Source of the DNA: Branchiostoma belcheri
Lineage: Eukaryota; Chordata; Leptocardii; Amphioxiformes; Branchiostomatidae
NCBI RefSeq assembly: GCF_001625305.1
Contig: NW_017803046.1
Span: 1-64,000 of the forward strand
Reading direction: 5' to 3'
Length of the DNA: 64,000 nt
In this document: piece by piece, positions 39,001 to 54,000 of the stretch
Position numbering within the stretch: the first letter of the stretch is position 1
Layout: every line of letters begins with the position of its first letter
Position numbers and translations under genes: made by a program
The notes under the pieces: generated by a model
Database searches by the model: none
What the model was told of the DNA's origin: nothing
What the model saw: only the letters and a program-made list of their open reading frames with translations

Positions 39001-42000
39001 AGCAAATTTGAATACATATGACTTGTGACAATCCCTGCAAGGTATACATAGGAATATAATTATATTTCCTCCAATGATTGTAAAAGTTCATAGTATTATA
39101 CTTATCATATACTTATCCCATACTAGCTCTACCCACTCTCGTATTCGTTATAGGTTAGCGTTATGAAAGTGTAGTCAATATGTACCAATAAATGCCATAC
39201 TTTGTGCAATTAAGTTATTATTATTTTCTTCTCATACACAGCCGTTGCCAGGGACGCAAGTGGACTTGTGAGACAAATGAATGCCCAGGTTAGTCTGCGC
39301 AGTTTCTAAACCATGATCTTAAATACAATACTGACCACCCGTTTTGTTTTATTCATTATTTTCTCTTGGTGATACGTCTTGTTCACTGTTGTTATTCCAC
39401 TTTCTTCAACAAAGAAATATCGTTATATTCCACAATTGCGCTAGGTCTAAAACTCATCAAAGTTGAAGGCATTAACATTACACTCACTTTCCAGGGGTGT
39501 GCTCCTCCTATGGCGACCCTCACTACAAGACGTTTGACGGGAAGGAGTATGACTACCAGGGTGAGTGTGAGTACGTGCTGGTGCGCAGTAAGGACAGTAA
39601 CGCCCACCAGTTCTCCATCACCACCGAGAACATCCCCTGCGGTACCAGCGGCGTCACCTGCACCAAGTCTGTCACCGTCTCTGTTGGCGTCGGGAAAAAG
39701 GTAATGGTTGTAATGATAATGCACTGCTTGTTTGGTTGTTCATTTGAGGATAATATCATTTAAGAATGTGCACCACACAATTCATTGTAATGGGCTGTAA
39801 CTCATAGGTGCATGTCTGCATTCACAAGTCAACATTATGTGCATGAATGAGACAATGTTCAACTTCCTATACATGCTTTTCACATGCGCCGTTTTAGATT
39901 ACAGTGTATGTCTGTTTTAACAGACATGCCAACATCCTGCTGCTGTAATCACTTTACTCGCCAACAATTGGTCGTCGAGATTCATATGATAATCATTATG
40001 ACGTCAAAGGAAAAACCTCTATACTACACATTCTCTCTTCAGTTATAACATCCTTCTTGTTTAGTGTTTGTCTGGGTAAATCAAGAGATAAAATATTGAT
40101 AAGAGTAAATAAGGTGGCCCTTTGCCACAGATGAACACTTGTAACATGTATATAAATTTGTACATTGTGGTTGGAATGTAAGGCCTTTTTCTTCCTGAAT
40201 TCCGTTTCAGATCAGGAGAATCACCCTCGTTCGCGGGAAGCCCATAGTTGCAGACCGTGGCTCTGGATTCTATGTCCGAACCGCCGGCATGTTCCTGTTC
40301 CTGGCCACGGAGTTTGGCCTGAGTGTACAGTGGGACAAGGGCACCAGGGTGTACGTCAAGCTGGACCCCATGCACAAGAACCTGGTTTGTCATTTCATTG
40401 CAATTTTGCCTCTCTCAATATCATTTTGTGCATTTTAAAGTAACCGTTGAATCCCATGTCCTCTTAAATTGTGTTCCCCATCTCAGACCAGTGTTTGGTT
40501 ATATGGATATTATATACTTTTTTCAATTTTCACCTAGAAGAAAAGTCTAATGAGAACCATTGTTCCACATGTTCTGGGATATGGCAATGGACTGTACAAG
40601 ACAGAGTTTTACCTTAGACTTGAAACTTTTAAGACTGTACCAATTAGGGAAGCATTCATATCGAAGCTTGTGATGTAGTTCCTCCTGAGACTTGGAGTAT
40701 GGAAGAAGAAAGAGTAATTTGCTTCCGTGACTGAGAAAGTTAACAATGCATCTTTCTTCCTCTATTACAGTAACCCTATTTAGATGGCATTAATTTCAAT
40801 TCATCCCAGATGTACATGTACTGATGTCACCATCTTTACCTTTGTCCTACAGGTTGAAGGTCTCTGTGGTAACTACAATGAGGACCAGAATGACGACTTC
40901 ACCATGCCAAACGGAATCGCAACACAAGACGACAACGACTTTGGTGACTCTTGGCGCAGACATGACTACTGTCCTAAGGTATGTAATGGTCTACGGCCAC
41001 AAACTGTTCCTATAAATAGTATTCTTGTTCCTGTCATCACAACAGTATGAATTTGATTTCAATTTGGTACGTTTTTACCCTTGGTCCAAAGGTTTCTGAC
41101 TGCTGAATTCGTCAAGATATTTGGTAGAGATTTAGGGGTATATAGGGGCAGATTGTTTAGTCGGTTATAACTTGGGGTGTGGTGCATGTATCTTTATGAT
41201 ACTTGGTACGTAGGTAGGTTAGGGTTTGGATGATGGAGATCATGATCCAATATGGGTAGCGTCTTTGGTCAGAAATTATGAATGGCAGTTCCTGATTTTC
41301 TACATACATGTACTCTTAGTGATGAGTGACTTATTGCGATTTCTTGTTACAGGCCAAGGAGATCAAGGACACCTGCTCCCTCCATCCTCACAGGAAAGCC
41401 TGGGCTCAGCGTCAGTGTGCCATCATCAAGTCGGACTTGTTCAAGGCTTGCCATGCTTTGGTAAGCTAAACATTTGCTGTTTGTTGTTTTATCATCATTT
41501 ATCAAGCAAGTTGTTTTATAATGTGTTAATTAAACATACGTTTTAAAAATACTCCAATGAAATTTCTGGGTAGTCAAACTGGATTCTCAAAGCCAGTTTT
41601 TTGGTCATTCTTATTTGACCAGCGAGGCCGGGAAAGGTATAGATTTGCTGTATTTGGTCCAACAAGGTTTTTTATGGAAGATTGGTTGAATTTGCTATTG
41701 CTATGCCATTTAATTGACCATCCTTAGAAGTTTCCTTATCTTTGTTGATCGCATATTTGCAATCAACATTGCAGAAGTACATACTAACCATCAATTGCGT
41801 TGTCTTTACATCTTATGAATACATACAAAAACATGGCAAGTACACAATACATACGAGTAAACAAATTAGACATAAAACACAAGAGTACTAAGTCTATATT
41901 TGACGATTGTACAGACAGATTTTGTAATCTTCATTTCCTTCCTTGCATATTTGCTTGTCAATACTGTCTAAGGCTTATCTTGATTACATGCCACCCTAGG

Positions 42001-45000
42001 TTCCATATCAAGGTTACCTGGACCGGTGTGTGTTTGACGCCTGTGGCTGTGACAGTGGTGGTGACTGTGAGTGTCTGTGTACAGCTGTTGCTGCCTACGC
42101 TCAAGCCTGCAACTTCCACGGTGCTTACGTCAGCTGGAGGACCCAAGAGTTGTGTCGTAAGTTAATTTCAACTTTGTTTATTCATCTATTGTTTTTTAAT
42201 GCGCAAGGGTGGCCCCTGCGAGAGTGGCAAGTGCGAGAGTCCTCTTTTGGTAACGAAATCCTGAGATTCAAAATGGTGCAATTTATCTAAGACGAGCTTG
42301 TTGATAAACCTTGCAACGTTTCCTCCCACAGCTCTGCAATGCGAGGGCTGCATGAGGTACGCCCCCTGCGTAAGTGCCTGTCCGAAGACCTGCACCAACT
42401 ACAAGCACTGGGATATGGTGGACGAGAAGTGTGAAGAAACATGTGTGGAGGGCTGTGACTGTCCAGAAGGTGAAGCTAAACTTTATCTTTTTCTGTTAAG
42501 TACATGTACACATTACCCTTAAGGAATCTCGATAACAGTGATTTTCTTCATTGCATTGATGTCAAGGGTGAACCGCATCTCATCAAAATTTTTGTTTTCA
42601 AGTATCAATTTATTTCATAGTCTAGTTCAAAGGTGAGATGATGATGATGATAATAGTTCATGCCAGGTCAGATTTTTCATCTAGCAACGTTTTTTTCACT
42701 CATTTTCACTAACCTGATTCATGTTGCAAAACTACTTTGCTTGAATTTCATAAATAAATAAAGGTAGTTGAAATCAATTATTTCAAATGAAGTGTTGAAG
42801 ACATATGATTGGACCCAAGTTTTATAACTTGCCATGTCACCATTTCTATATCGATGATGGCTTTATGTTATGTATGGGAAATCCCGAGTGAGGATGTATT
42901 GTGCAGCCAAAAGTTTGTTTGTACTCTTTTTGCTATCATGTTACATGCTGCACAGCTATATTTTGCATGAATGTCAAAGAATATAATAATTAAGGTAGAT
43001 GAAATCAATTATTTCAATTGTAGTGTTGACGAATATGATTGGACCCAAGTTTTATAACTTGCTAGCTGACCATTTATACCGATGATGTTTTGTAGGGGAA
43101 ATCCTGAGTGAGGATGGGAGGCAGTGTGTCCACCCTAAGGACTGTGTCTGCATGCATGTGGAAGGCAAGGCCTACTACGAGGGCGACAAGATTGAGTCGA
43201 TGTCTGATGACTGCCGTAGCTGGTGAGTCAGTTGTTCTGTAACGTTACATACACGTATAACGTCATATCAGTCGTTTGTTGATTACTTTTGACACTATTT
43301 TCGGTTATGCCATGGTGGAGTGGCTGTGGTCTGTGTCAACAGCATAACTCGAGAAGCTGTGAGGCGATCTTCATGAGATTTGGTGATGCAGTTGTAAAAC
43401 AAAGGTCGAGTTCGAAACTGGTCCGCCTGACGTTTTCTTACGGCACTGCAGCGGTCTTTGCCTGTTTCTACGTAACTAAAGAACTATATAACTAAAGAAG
43501 CTGTGAATGATTGTACATGACATGTAGTAAATGGGTAGGGGTCGCAAAGAGGAAGTTCAAGTTCGAACTAAAGAAGCTGTGAATGATTGTACGTGACATG
43601 TAGTGGACGGGTAGGGGTCGCAAAGAGGAAGTTCAAGTTCGGTAATGGTTAAATGTTATATGTTTACATTACCATAATAGATTTTTTTAAAATCTGTAGT
43701 GTATCCATGTCAAAGATTTTCTTGTTCAATTGTGAATGTCAAAACTGTGTGTTCTGTTTTTCTGTCTTCAGTTACTGCGTAAATCGGGAGATTCAATGCA
43801 TTGGTCTTCCATGTACAGGTAAGTACTGTATAATATGTAAATCTTTACTTCTTACTTATAATGTGACATAATTTTGTCATGCTTAACACGTGTACAAATG
43901 TACATGTATGAGTATTCAATATAATGCTACCACCAGTGATATGTTAGCTTGCTTTGAACTTAATTGGCCTTTCTTAAAAGAAAATTGATATTTTTCCATT
44001 GTGTTTATAGGACAATATGTACATCCAGTTATATTCTATATGTTTTATTTTACGACTTCCTGTTGAAGTTTCCCATTGAGTATAATTAATTATGTGTCCG
44101 ATACAGAGTCAACAACAACGCCTTGGATGCCAACAATGGCAGAGACCACGACCACGACTACCACTCCAACTCCTGAGCCAACAACACTTGCTACTAGTAA
44201 GTACATATACCTTCATCCTCAACCTGTCCCTTTCCATCAAAAATACCCTGCTCCTTTTAATCAAAGCACTTAAAGTAATTTTGGTTTCCATCTTCACCAC
44301 GGAAAGTAATTTTGATTTCCTTCTTTATTCATTACTCGTTAAACTTTAATTGATTCATTAATTGTATTGTTGCATTTACCTATTACCAAACTTATTTATT
44401 TTGTTTGGTTGATTTATTGCTTCATTGTACATGTATTGCTTCATTTAGTTATTATCAAACTTATTTCTTTTGTTTGGTTGATTGATTCATTCATTATTAG
44501 CTGTTTCATTTCCTTATTGCCAAACTTGTGTCTTCCGATTAATTGCTTTTCAAATTATTTTTGTACACATGTGAATTGATAAAGGGAGGCCTCTATAATT
44601 TATAATTACATGAACATAATTCGGATTCGGCCTCACTTGCACTGTTATATTTCATTTATACTACTTGTTTATGCACTTGTTTTTTTTTGTAAATGTGAAT
44701 AAAATAAGCAGAATCTGATACAGTAAACAAAGTTTAATGATTAAAATATTGCCTGGATCTTTCCCTGTAGCATCCTGTCCGGAGGACAAGCTGTACCCCT
44801 GCTCCTTCACGTGTGAGCAGACGTGCCAGTGTTTCCGTTCCGTGGTGACGGAGTGCGAGTATGGCTGGGACAAGACCTGCGTGGCCACCTGTGGTGTCTA
44901 CAAGGGGTGTCCAACTGGACAGCTGCTTAGGGACATCGACACATGCGTCAAGATCGAGGAGTGTCCGTGTAGGCTGGAGAACGGTACAGTCGTACCGGTA

Positions 45001-48000
45001 AGTCTTTATTTATCTGTTTTCTTTATACAAGGTAGGCGCACTCAGTGCTTACGACACAGCTTTAATGTGTGGCGTGTACTGAATAGAATGACATAACAGA
45101 GTAACAGAAACAACGACATAGGGGAAACTAATAAACGAAAAACACTAAACAAAGAACGACCCAAAATAATAATTTTATGCAACTGAGCGTCAGATCATAT
45201 AAAAAATTAAAGCCACGTCTACATCTGGTAGCGCTCGCTGTTTTCACGTATTTTTCATTACACGACCTCCTTGACAGCTCACAGCTGGTGTTTGTTTCCC
45301 TTGCACGATAAAGAAAGATCATGGTAAATGAGAAGAGGACACATTAACCATCACACATGATATACATATTTCATGGAGGCCTGAGGTCTGCGACTTATTG
45401 TTTTGTGATCTTTCATTTACCTATCTACATGCATCAATTATAGAAAATCAGCTGAAGTCAGCTTTGTCAAAGTTCAATGTTCTTGTTTCAGCCTGGCACC
45501 TCATGGAAGGAGGACAAGTGTACATCATGCGTCTGCTGGAACAACCAGATGAAGTGCGTATCTACCTGCCAGACTACAACACCAGAGCAGAGAATGAGCA
45601 CAACCACAGTCACTACCACCACAGCACCAGAGGTGACAACTGTGCCGGTGACTACAGGTAAAACTGTTTCTTCCATTATCTGTCCGGACAAGTGTTGTAG
45701 CCAGCCTGAATTTTTCGTCATCTGATTTTTTTTGACGTCCCTTGACAAAAATGATAATAACAACATCAATTCCAACGTCCGAATCCGGTATTTGAATTTT
45801 CAAAAGACTCGGTGCACACAAAACTGTTGGAAGCCCGTGTGATACCCGTTATAACCTCGTGTGATACGGCCAGTTATCACATGGGCCGCAGCCCTAACAC
45901 ACGTACCAGATTTGACATTGGTAATAATGCTGATAGTTTATAAGATGATAACCTTAAATCATGTGCCGACTGCAGAGTGTCCACCAGGCCAGGTGTTGCA
46001 ACCATGCTCCTTCACGTGCAAGGAGACCTGCAACTCCTACAGGAAGAAGATCACCGAGTGTAAGTTCGGATATGATGAGACGTGCTGCCCAAGGTGTGGC
46101 GCGCCTCCCAAGTGCCCTCCTGACTACGTTCTGTTGGATGCCAACACCTGCTGCAAGGTAGAAGAGTGCCCCTGTATGCTTGACGATGGCACCATCAAGC
46201 CGGTATGTAACAGATTACAGAGACAATTTCCATTGGTGTGTTGTAATTTTTGTGTAAAAGACAATGCTAAAAACAACAAAGACAAATACAAGGGCCTGTT
46301 TGAAATTCGAAGCGGGTTACTTTACCATATTAATTCCGAAAAAAAAAGAAACGAAAGGGAAACAAGAAGCAAACACAGAATAAAAATACACATGAATTGT
46401 AAATCTCTCTATATATATGTAATTTAACGAAATTCAACTGCACAAAAACAATTTGGTATTGCCTTGAACTGAACATCATCTTTCCCATCTTAGGCTGGCA
46501 GTGTCTGGTGGAAAGACAAATGTAATGTCTGTAGGTGTGAAGACAACCAGGAAAAGTGTGACAATGTCTGCGGAACAACTACCCCAGAAACTGAAACCAC
46601 AACTCAACCTGAGACCACTACAACAGGGACATACACCACTGGCACCACAACAAGGACATACACTACCACATCAGAGACATACACCACCACTGGGCCAGGG
46701 GAGACAACAACGTATAAAACACCAAGGAAGGTGACAACTCCCTCTTCTACAACAACCTCAGAGACATACACGACCAGGCCAGAACAGACCTACCCTGAGA
46801 CCACAAGGCCAGAGCAGACCTACCCTGAGACCACCAGGCCAGAGAAGACCTACCCAGAGACCACAAGGCCAGAGCAGACCTACCCTGAGACCACCAGGCC
46901 AGAGAAGACCTACCCTGAGACCACAAGGCCAGAGAAGACCTACCCTGAGACCACAAGGCCAGAGAAGACCTACCCAGAGACAACAACATACAAGACACCC
47001 AGGAAGGTGACAACTCCCTCTCTACAACTGAAGAGACATGGACTACAAGGCCAGAGAGGACCTACCCTGAGACCACAAGGCCGGAGAGGACCTACCCTGA
47101 GACTACCAAGCCAGAGAGGACCTACCCTGAGACCACCAGGCCAGAGAGGACCTACCCTGAGACCACCAGGCCCGAGACAGAAACAACTGCTCCAGAATAT
47201 ACTACATCGATGCCAATAGCCACAAGTTAGTTTTTCTTCTTCGTTTCTCTTATCTTTAAGTAGTCTTTAATTATTTTGGAGGAAGTTGAAGTTCAACGTC
47301 TTAAAAATATGGATCAATTGAAAGCAAAGTAATGAATTTTATCATTGGCAACCAATTGGAAAATGTTGCAATTATTCTAAATATATTGCTTACTATAATG
47401 GGTGGAGTTTATATATTGCTTACTAAGATGGTGACTGCTCTGTCATTCAGTTATGTTGTTGGCTGTGTTTAGGCATAAGTATGATGTAGCTATCGCCATA
47501 AGTGAAATTGCAAGTATTGTGTTTTTAAAATGTGCTATTATACGTATGGAATCACCATGCATTTACTACCACATTAGTCACTTCCAGTGAGAGTTTATGG
47601 ATTCGAGTTATTCTAAAAATCTACACATAAGACTCTGAAGAACAAAATGTACGTTTGGATGGCCCTGGTGCTGAACACCACCTACATTGCTCTGTCCCTG
47701 TTGCCGAACACCATCCCTATGGCTCTATCCCTGGTGCTGAACACCATCCACATGGTCCTGTCCTTGGTGCTGAATACCATCTACATGGCTCTGTCCTTGG
47801 TGCTGAACACATCCACACAGCCCTGTCCTTGGTACTGAACACCATCCATACAGCCCTGTCCTTGGTGTTGAACAACATCCACACGGCTCTGTCGTTGGTG
47901 CTGAAATCATCTAAATTGCCCTGTCCTTGGTGCTGAACACCATCCACACGACCGTGTCCTTGTTGCTGAACACTATCCATATAGCCCTGTTCGGATGGCT

Positions 48001-51000
48001 TTGTCTTTGGCACTGAAACAGCTTAGGATGACATGTACAGTTGTTAGCAAACAGTTTGATATCTATCCTTTGTACTCTGATACTTTGCTGTCGAATTTGC
48101 ACAATTTTAGCCACTGCTCGCGTCTGCCTACATGGAGAGCTAATGGTGCACAGTATTTAATCTATTCACTGTTTCAACACAGCTGAGTGTAAGAAGAGGG
48201 TTTACGGCTGTGCCTTCAAGTGCGAGGAGACTTGCCACTGCTATCGTTACAAGATCACCCAGTGCTCACGTGGTGATCCCAGCACATGCGTCCCAACATG
48301 TGGAGAGTGCCCACCATGTCCTATGGGATACGTCCGCAAGGACCAGTACCACTGTATCAAGCCTACTGAGTGTGACTGCATCACTCACAACGGCGTTGTT
48401 GTTCCGGTAAGGAACATGACCTGTACAATATTTCATGTCAATTCTAGAAAAGCGCTCTTTGTCCTGGTTTTATGGAAATGTAGAATTATCATTGCCACAT
48501 ATCCTTTTACAACTACAGTGCAATCACAAGCAAAAATGGTAGTTATGTCTTTGTCAGCAATTTTGGAACATTCTAGGTTAGAACCGTGTTTAGGGTTTTA
48601 TTTACTGCACGCAGTAATATGGTTCACAGAAATCTTCAAGCTATCATCTGCTTGGAAATTACTTAATAGGTCGACATTTCTTTATGGATATTATATCCAT
48701 GTATATCTCTACATCAACAGTAAAATTTGAAGACCTTGATGCTGATATTCAAAGAATCATAACATTTTCCTTATTGCTATATTTCAGCCTGGTACCACTA
48801 AGAAGATTGACCAGTGCACGGTCTGCAACTGTTATGACAACAAATTGACTTGTGTCAACCTTTGCACAACACCATCTGTGCCAACAACAACTCCATCCAT
48901 TACGACTACTGGGTACAAAACTCCCAGGAAGGTCACTACAGAAAAAACTACTCAGGTCACAACCACAGGTAAGTTATCTATTCCAATGAGCCTCAGTCGA
49001 ATACAGTAAAATAAAACTGTAAGATTTGAGAATTTGATAATGTAAAAACCATGACCGTACCTTGTCCAGCTGCAGAATACGAAATTTCAAAACCGGAAGT
49101 TCTGCTGGAGTCAAAAATATGAAAATTCTTTGATAGGTCATGCTTTATTTACCTACTAAATTTTATGTATGATTCATTCATATCTTCTTGAGTTATCGGA
49201 CCAAAGTACAAACTTTCCAACATGCTAACCCTATCTGTACCCCTAACCCTGCAACAAGATGCATAATAACTTCTAGACGTCGGCCATTAGTACACATAGA
49301 TCAATTTGGTGTTCTGCTCCTGACAAGGTCTCATCTTTTACACCCAAGCTAAGATCATGATAGGTAGATGATTTGGTTACTAGTTTTGTTCACACAGTCA
49401 AGTTTCTTTGTTTTTATCAGTACCCACAACTCGATGCTACACTGAGGAGGAGGCATGCTCCTGGACAGCATGGATGGATGCCTGCTACCCAACACCAGCG
49501 ACAAGGGGTGATGACGAGTCCTTCACAAACCTTCGCCGCCATGGCTTCAACGTCGGCGGGCCAAACCAGAAGGTCAAGAGGATCCAATGCCGCACTGTGG
49601 GAACACATATCGACTACGCAAGGACAGGGCAGAATGTTGTGGCTAACTGTGATGTCGGCTGCGTCTGTACTCATGCGATGGGGGCCAGTAGGTTCCAGAT
49701 GATGATGAGAGGAATCAGCCCGTACTGCTACAACTACGAAGTGCGCGTGCTGTGCTGTGCCAATGTTCCTATTTGTTCTGAACGTAAGATCACCAATTAT
49801 CACATTTACATGCAATCTCTTTTATTGATATTTTCGAGCGGTATTTGCACATATAATATTGAACTTTCCCCTATTCTGGTGTTGTGTTATGTGATGTGCT
49901 GTGATGTGATGAGAACGAGCCAGAATAAAACGTATATAATTCAGGTTCCCAGAATTATGGCAGAATTCTCCAGAATTAGCTTTGTTCATGAAGACGTCTA
50001 ATTGCAACCAACGTATTTATTATCCTTTAATATATCACACAAATATTAATTTGGCTAGATCTATTTTGAAATAATGAATGTTCCTTGAATTGGAGTGTTT
50101 ATGGGGAATATAATAGGGCCTGTATATCTCCTCTAGAAACAACCCCAGGCACGCCTGTCTTCACGACCAGGCCGGAAGAAGAGACCACAACAAGGACACC
50201 TAGAAAGGTTACAACACCTGGAAGGGATACAACACCAGAGGTGTTCACCACCAGGCCAGAGGTGTACACCACCAAGCCTGAGACCTACACCACCAAGCCT
50301 GAGACATACACCACCAGGCCTGAGACCTACACCACCAGGCCTGAGACATACACCACTAAGCCTGAGACCTACACCACCAAGCCTGAGACCTACACCACCA
50401 GACCTGAGACATACACCACCAAGCCTGAGACCTACACCACCAAGCCTGAGAGCTCGACCACAAGTAAGTGTTTTACATACATGTGGACATCTATCATATG
50501 AAATGTAGATTTTTTGGCTCCTGTGCCCGGGTATAAAAACCAAATGATTTTAAAGCCGGACTATTACCAAAATCACTTCAGTCACATTTGTGGCATACAA
50601 AACTTCAAAATGGTTTATTATATTTTTAATATATATTTCTGGCCCTTATTCCCTGATATTAAAAGGAAAATGATTTAAAATTTGTCATGGAGATACCTAA
50701 TAATCGTACATTTGTTGACAGGACCTTATTTACACTTTTGGCATACATGGCTTCACTTTGATATTCATTGATTTGTTTTGATATACTTTTGTTATTTTCT
50801 CTCCTCTCCTTCAATGATTTCTTGTAGATTGTAAAGATTAACATGGCATTTGTCTTTTTAGCCGAATGTACGAAGAAGGTCTACGGGTGTTCTTTCAAGT
50901 GTGATGAAGTGTGTCACTGCTACCGTACTAAGATCACCCAGTGTGCATATGGAGACCCTAAGGCCTGTGTACCGACATGTGGGGAGTGCCCTCCCTGCCC

Positions 51001-54000
51001 TGCTGGGTATGTTAGGATGGACAGGGACAGGTGTATCAAGCCGGCAGAATGTGACTGCAGGACAGAAGAAGGAGTTGTTGTGCCAGTATGTTACCCCTAA
51101 ATTATGTACATTCTTGTTTACTTTTGCTCCAACACAAACGAGAAATGTTCTCAGTTAGAGATTTAGACCAGCCACTCAGGTCTTCTTCAGTTGACCCAGT
51201 TTGGAAGACAGAGAAACCTCGTGACAAGTCTCACCTGGTCAGTCTGAGGAAGACCAGAGTGACTGGCCAAAAGCGTAGGTTAGAATACTTCTCATTCATA
51301 TTGAAACTACTAACTTGATACTTCATACTTTATCCATTAGTTACACAAATTTTTGTGCAACCGGAATTTGACAAAATGACATTAGACTTTTACATAACTT
51401 GAATAAATTAATTACTACATGTACTTGTTTTGGCATGGAAGTACTTAATGTCCTGATTTGAAACTGATTTAACACAAATGAAGCTTCATGATATTTATAT
51501 TCTTATATAACATGATATTATATTATATTTAAAAATCGTTAGCATCATACATTTAAGCTGTTGTGCACAATTAAAGGATAATCTCTCCTCCTGTGCGTGA
51601 ACATTTGAGGTATGATTAATGGCCATTAGTTAAGAGTAAATCATTAACCATTGTGTAAATACAAATCCCGTGGGTAGTACATACATGTAGTACAAAGCAT
51701 ACACTTAATTTGCTAAAAAAAGTACACAGTTTGATTCTACATTCACGATAGGCACCCTGTTTACATTTTAGAGCTCAATCTAGAGTTCAATGCATAAATA
51801 ACTTCAATATCTAACAAATATCTGTTACTTTCTAGGCTGGCAGTACTAAGAAGATAGATGAATGCACAATGTGCACTTGCTACAACAACAAGCTTACCTG
51901 CTCACACCTCTGCACCACCTCAACCATCTCAACCACTCCACTTGTTGAGACAACGGGAAGCATCACCACTCCAGAAGTCTTCACCACAACACGGGGAACC
52001 GAGACAACAACATATAAAACGCCAAGGAAGGTTACAACTCCTTCTACAACAACATCAGAGACATACACCACCAGGCCAGAACAGACCTACCCTGCGACCA
52101 CTAGGCCAGAGAAGACCTACCCTGAGACCACAAGGCCAGAGAAGACTTACCCTGAGACCACCATGCCAGAGAAGACTTACCCTGAGACCACCAGGCCAGA
52201 GAAGACCTACCCTGAGACCACTAGGCCAGAGAAGACCTACCCTGAGACCACCAGGCCAGAGAAGACCTACCCTGAGACCACAAGGCCAGAACAGACCTAC
52301 CCTGAGACCACTAGGCCAGAGAAAACCTACCCTGAGACCACAAGGCCAGAGAAGACATACCCAGAGACCACTAGGCCCGAAAAGACATACCCTGAGACCA
52401 CAAGGCCAGAGAAGACATACCCTGAGACCACCAGGCCAGAGAGGACCTACCCTGAGACCACCAGGCCAGAACAAACAAACCCTGAGACCACAAGGCCAGA
52501 AACCTTCACTACCACAACGTACAAAACACCAAGGAAGGTGACAACACCATCATCTACCACTACGTCTGAGATCTACACCACCACACCTGAGATCTACACT
52601 ACTAAGCCTGAGGTGTACACTACAAAACCTGAGGAATATACAACTTTGCCAACTACGTACACAACTGTAACAAGTAGGTGACTGTTGTACCTTTTATTAG
52701 TAATTAAAAAAAATGTCATATTAACTCTAATTCGTGTACATGTACTGAGGATTTGGAACACGCCATGGAGCAAATTTTTATATGACTTTTACTCCTTTAC
52801 CCATGACACGTATGAAATTTATCATTCATTTGCGCATAGGAATGTGTGGACATCGCAATCAACATTGTCTTGCAGGTCCACCAACATCTTTTATGTTAAG
52901 TACTCACTATAGTGTAATTAACTTTTATTTCTGCATTTGCAACACGTTTGTATTTACTAATAATTTCTTACATATCTGTCAACATTTCTTGTAATGACAG
53001 ATCTGTATGTAGATAGTTTTCAGTACCAAGGATAGGTTTGTTACTATGTGCAGGATGTTCAGCAACAAGGATAGGATTGTTAGTTCATATATGGTGTTCA
53101 GCTCCAAGGACAGCTTTGTTCAAGTTTGTATATGGTGTGTTTAAACCATGTTCAATTGCATTTGTTTCAGCCGAATGTCAGAAGAAGGTTTATGGCTGCT
53201 CCTTTAAGTGTGGGGAGACTTGCCACTGCTACAGGTACAAGATCACTCAGTGCCAGCGCAATGACCCCAAGGCCTGTGTGCCAACATGTGGAGAATGTCC
53301 ACAATGTCCTAAAGGCTATATCAGGAAGGACCTCTACCATTGTGTGAAGCCTACAACGTGTGACTGTATCACCGAAGATGGTGTCATCATTCCAGTAAGT
53401 GGTATCTGATTCCAAAATCATAGTTTCCAAAAAGAGACTATAAAATACCTTGTCCAAAAGTTATATTTCATTTTAAATTTATTGTTTCTTAAACTAATTT
53501 GCATGTGTGTGCAAGTTTTAATACTTTTAAACAATGCGTTTCAGGCAGGGAAATCTGTTAAGGTTGGCAACTGCAAGGTTTGTACGTGCTACAACAACAA
53601 GTTGTCTTGCTCAAACTTCTGTTCAACTGAAGCAGAAACTACTGTAACAACCAAGGTTTATACCACTAAGCCTGAGATCTACACCACCAAACCAGAAAGT
53701 TACACTACAGTCATAACAACAACATACAAAACACCAAGAAAGGTGACAACTCCATCCTCTACCACCACACCTGAATCATATACCTCCCGACCTGAGACCA
53801 CCAGACCAGAGGTTACTGAGCCAGAGAAGACCTACCCTGAGACCACCAGACCAGAGGTTACTGAGCCAGAGAAGACCTACCCTGAGACCACCAGGCCAGA
53901 GGTTACTGAGCCAGAGAAGACCTATCCTGAGACAACCAAGCCTGAGGTTACTGAGCCAGAAAAGACCTACCCAGAGACAACCAAGCCAGTGGTTACTGAG

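Noticed and set aside
47647-48013. Small proteins with LSLVLNTIH or DRAVWMVFS repeats
   Set aside because: They are shadows of the 33-bp minisatellite.
51858-52541. A 227-codon frame rich in LRPxGQRRPT
   Set aside because: It is the out-of-frame reading of the 30-nt PTS repeat in exon 39. The minus-strand frame over the same repeats is rejected for the same reason.
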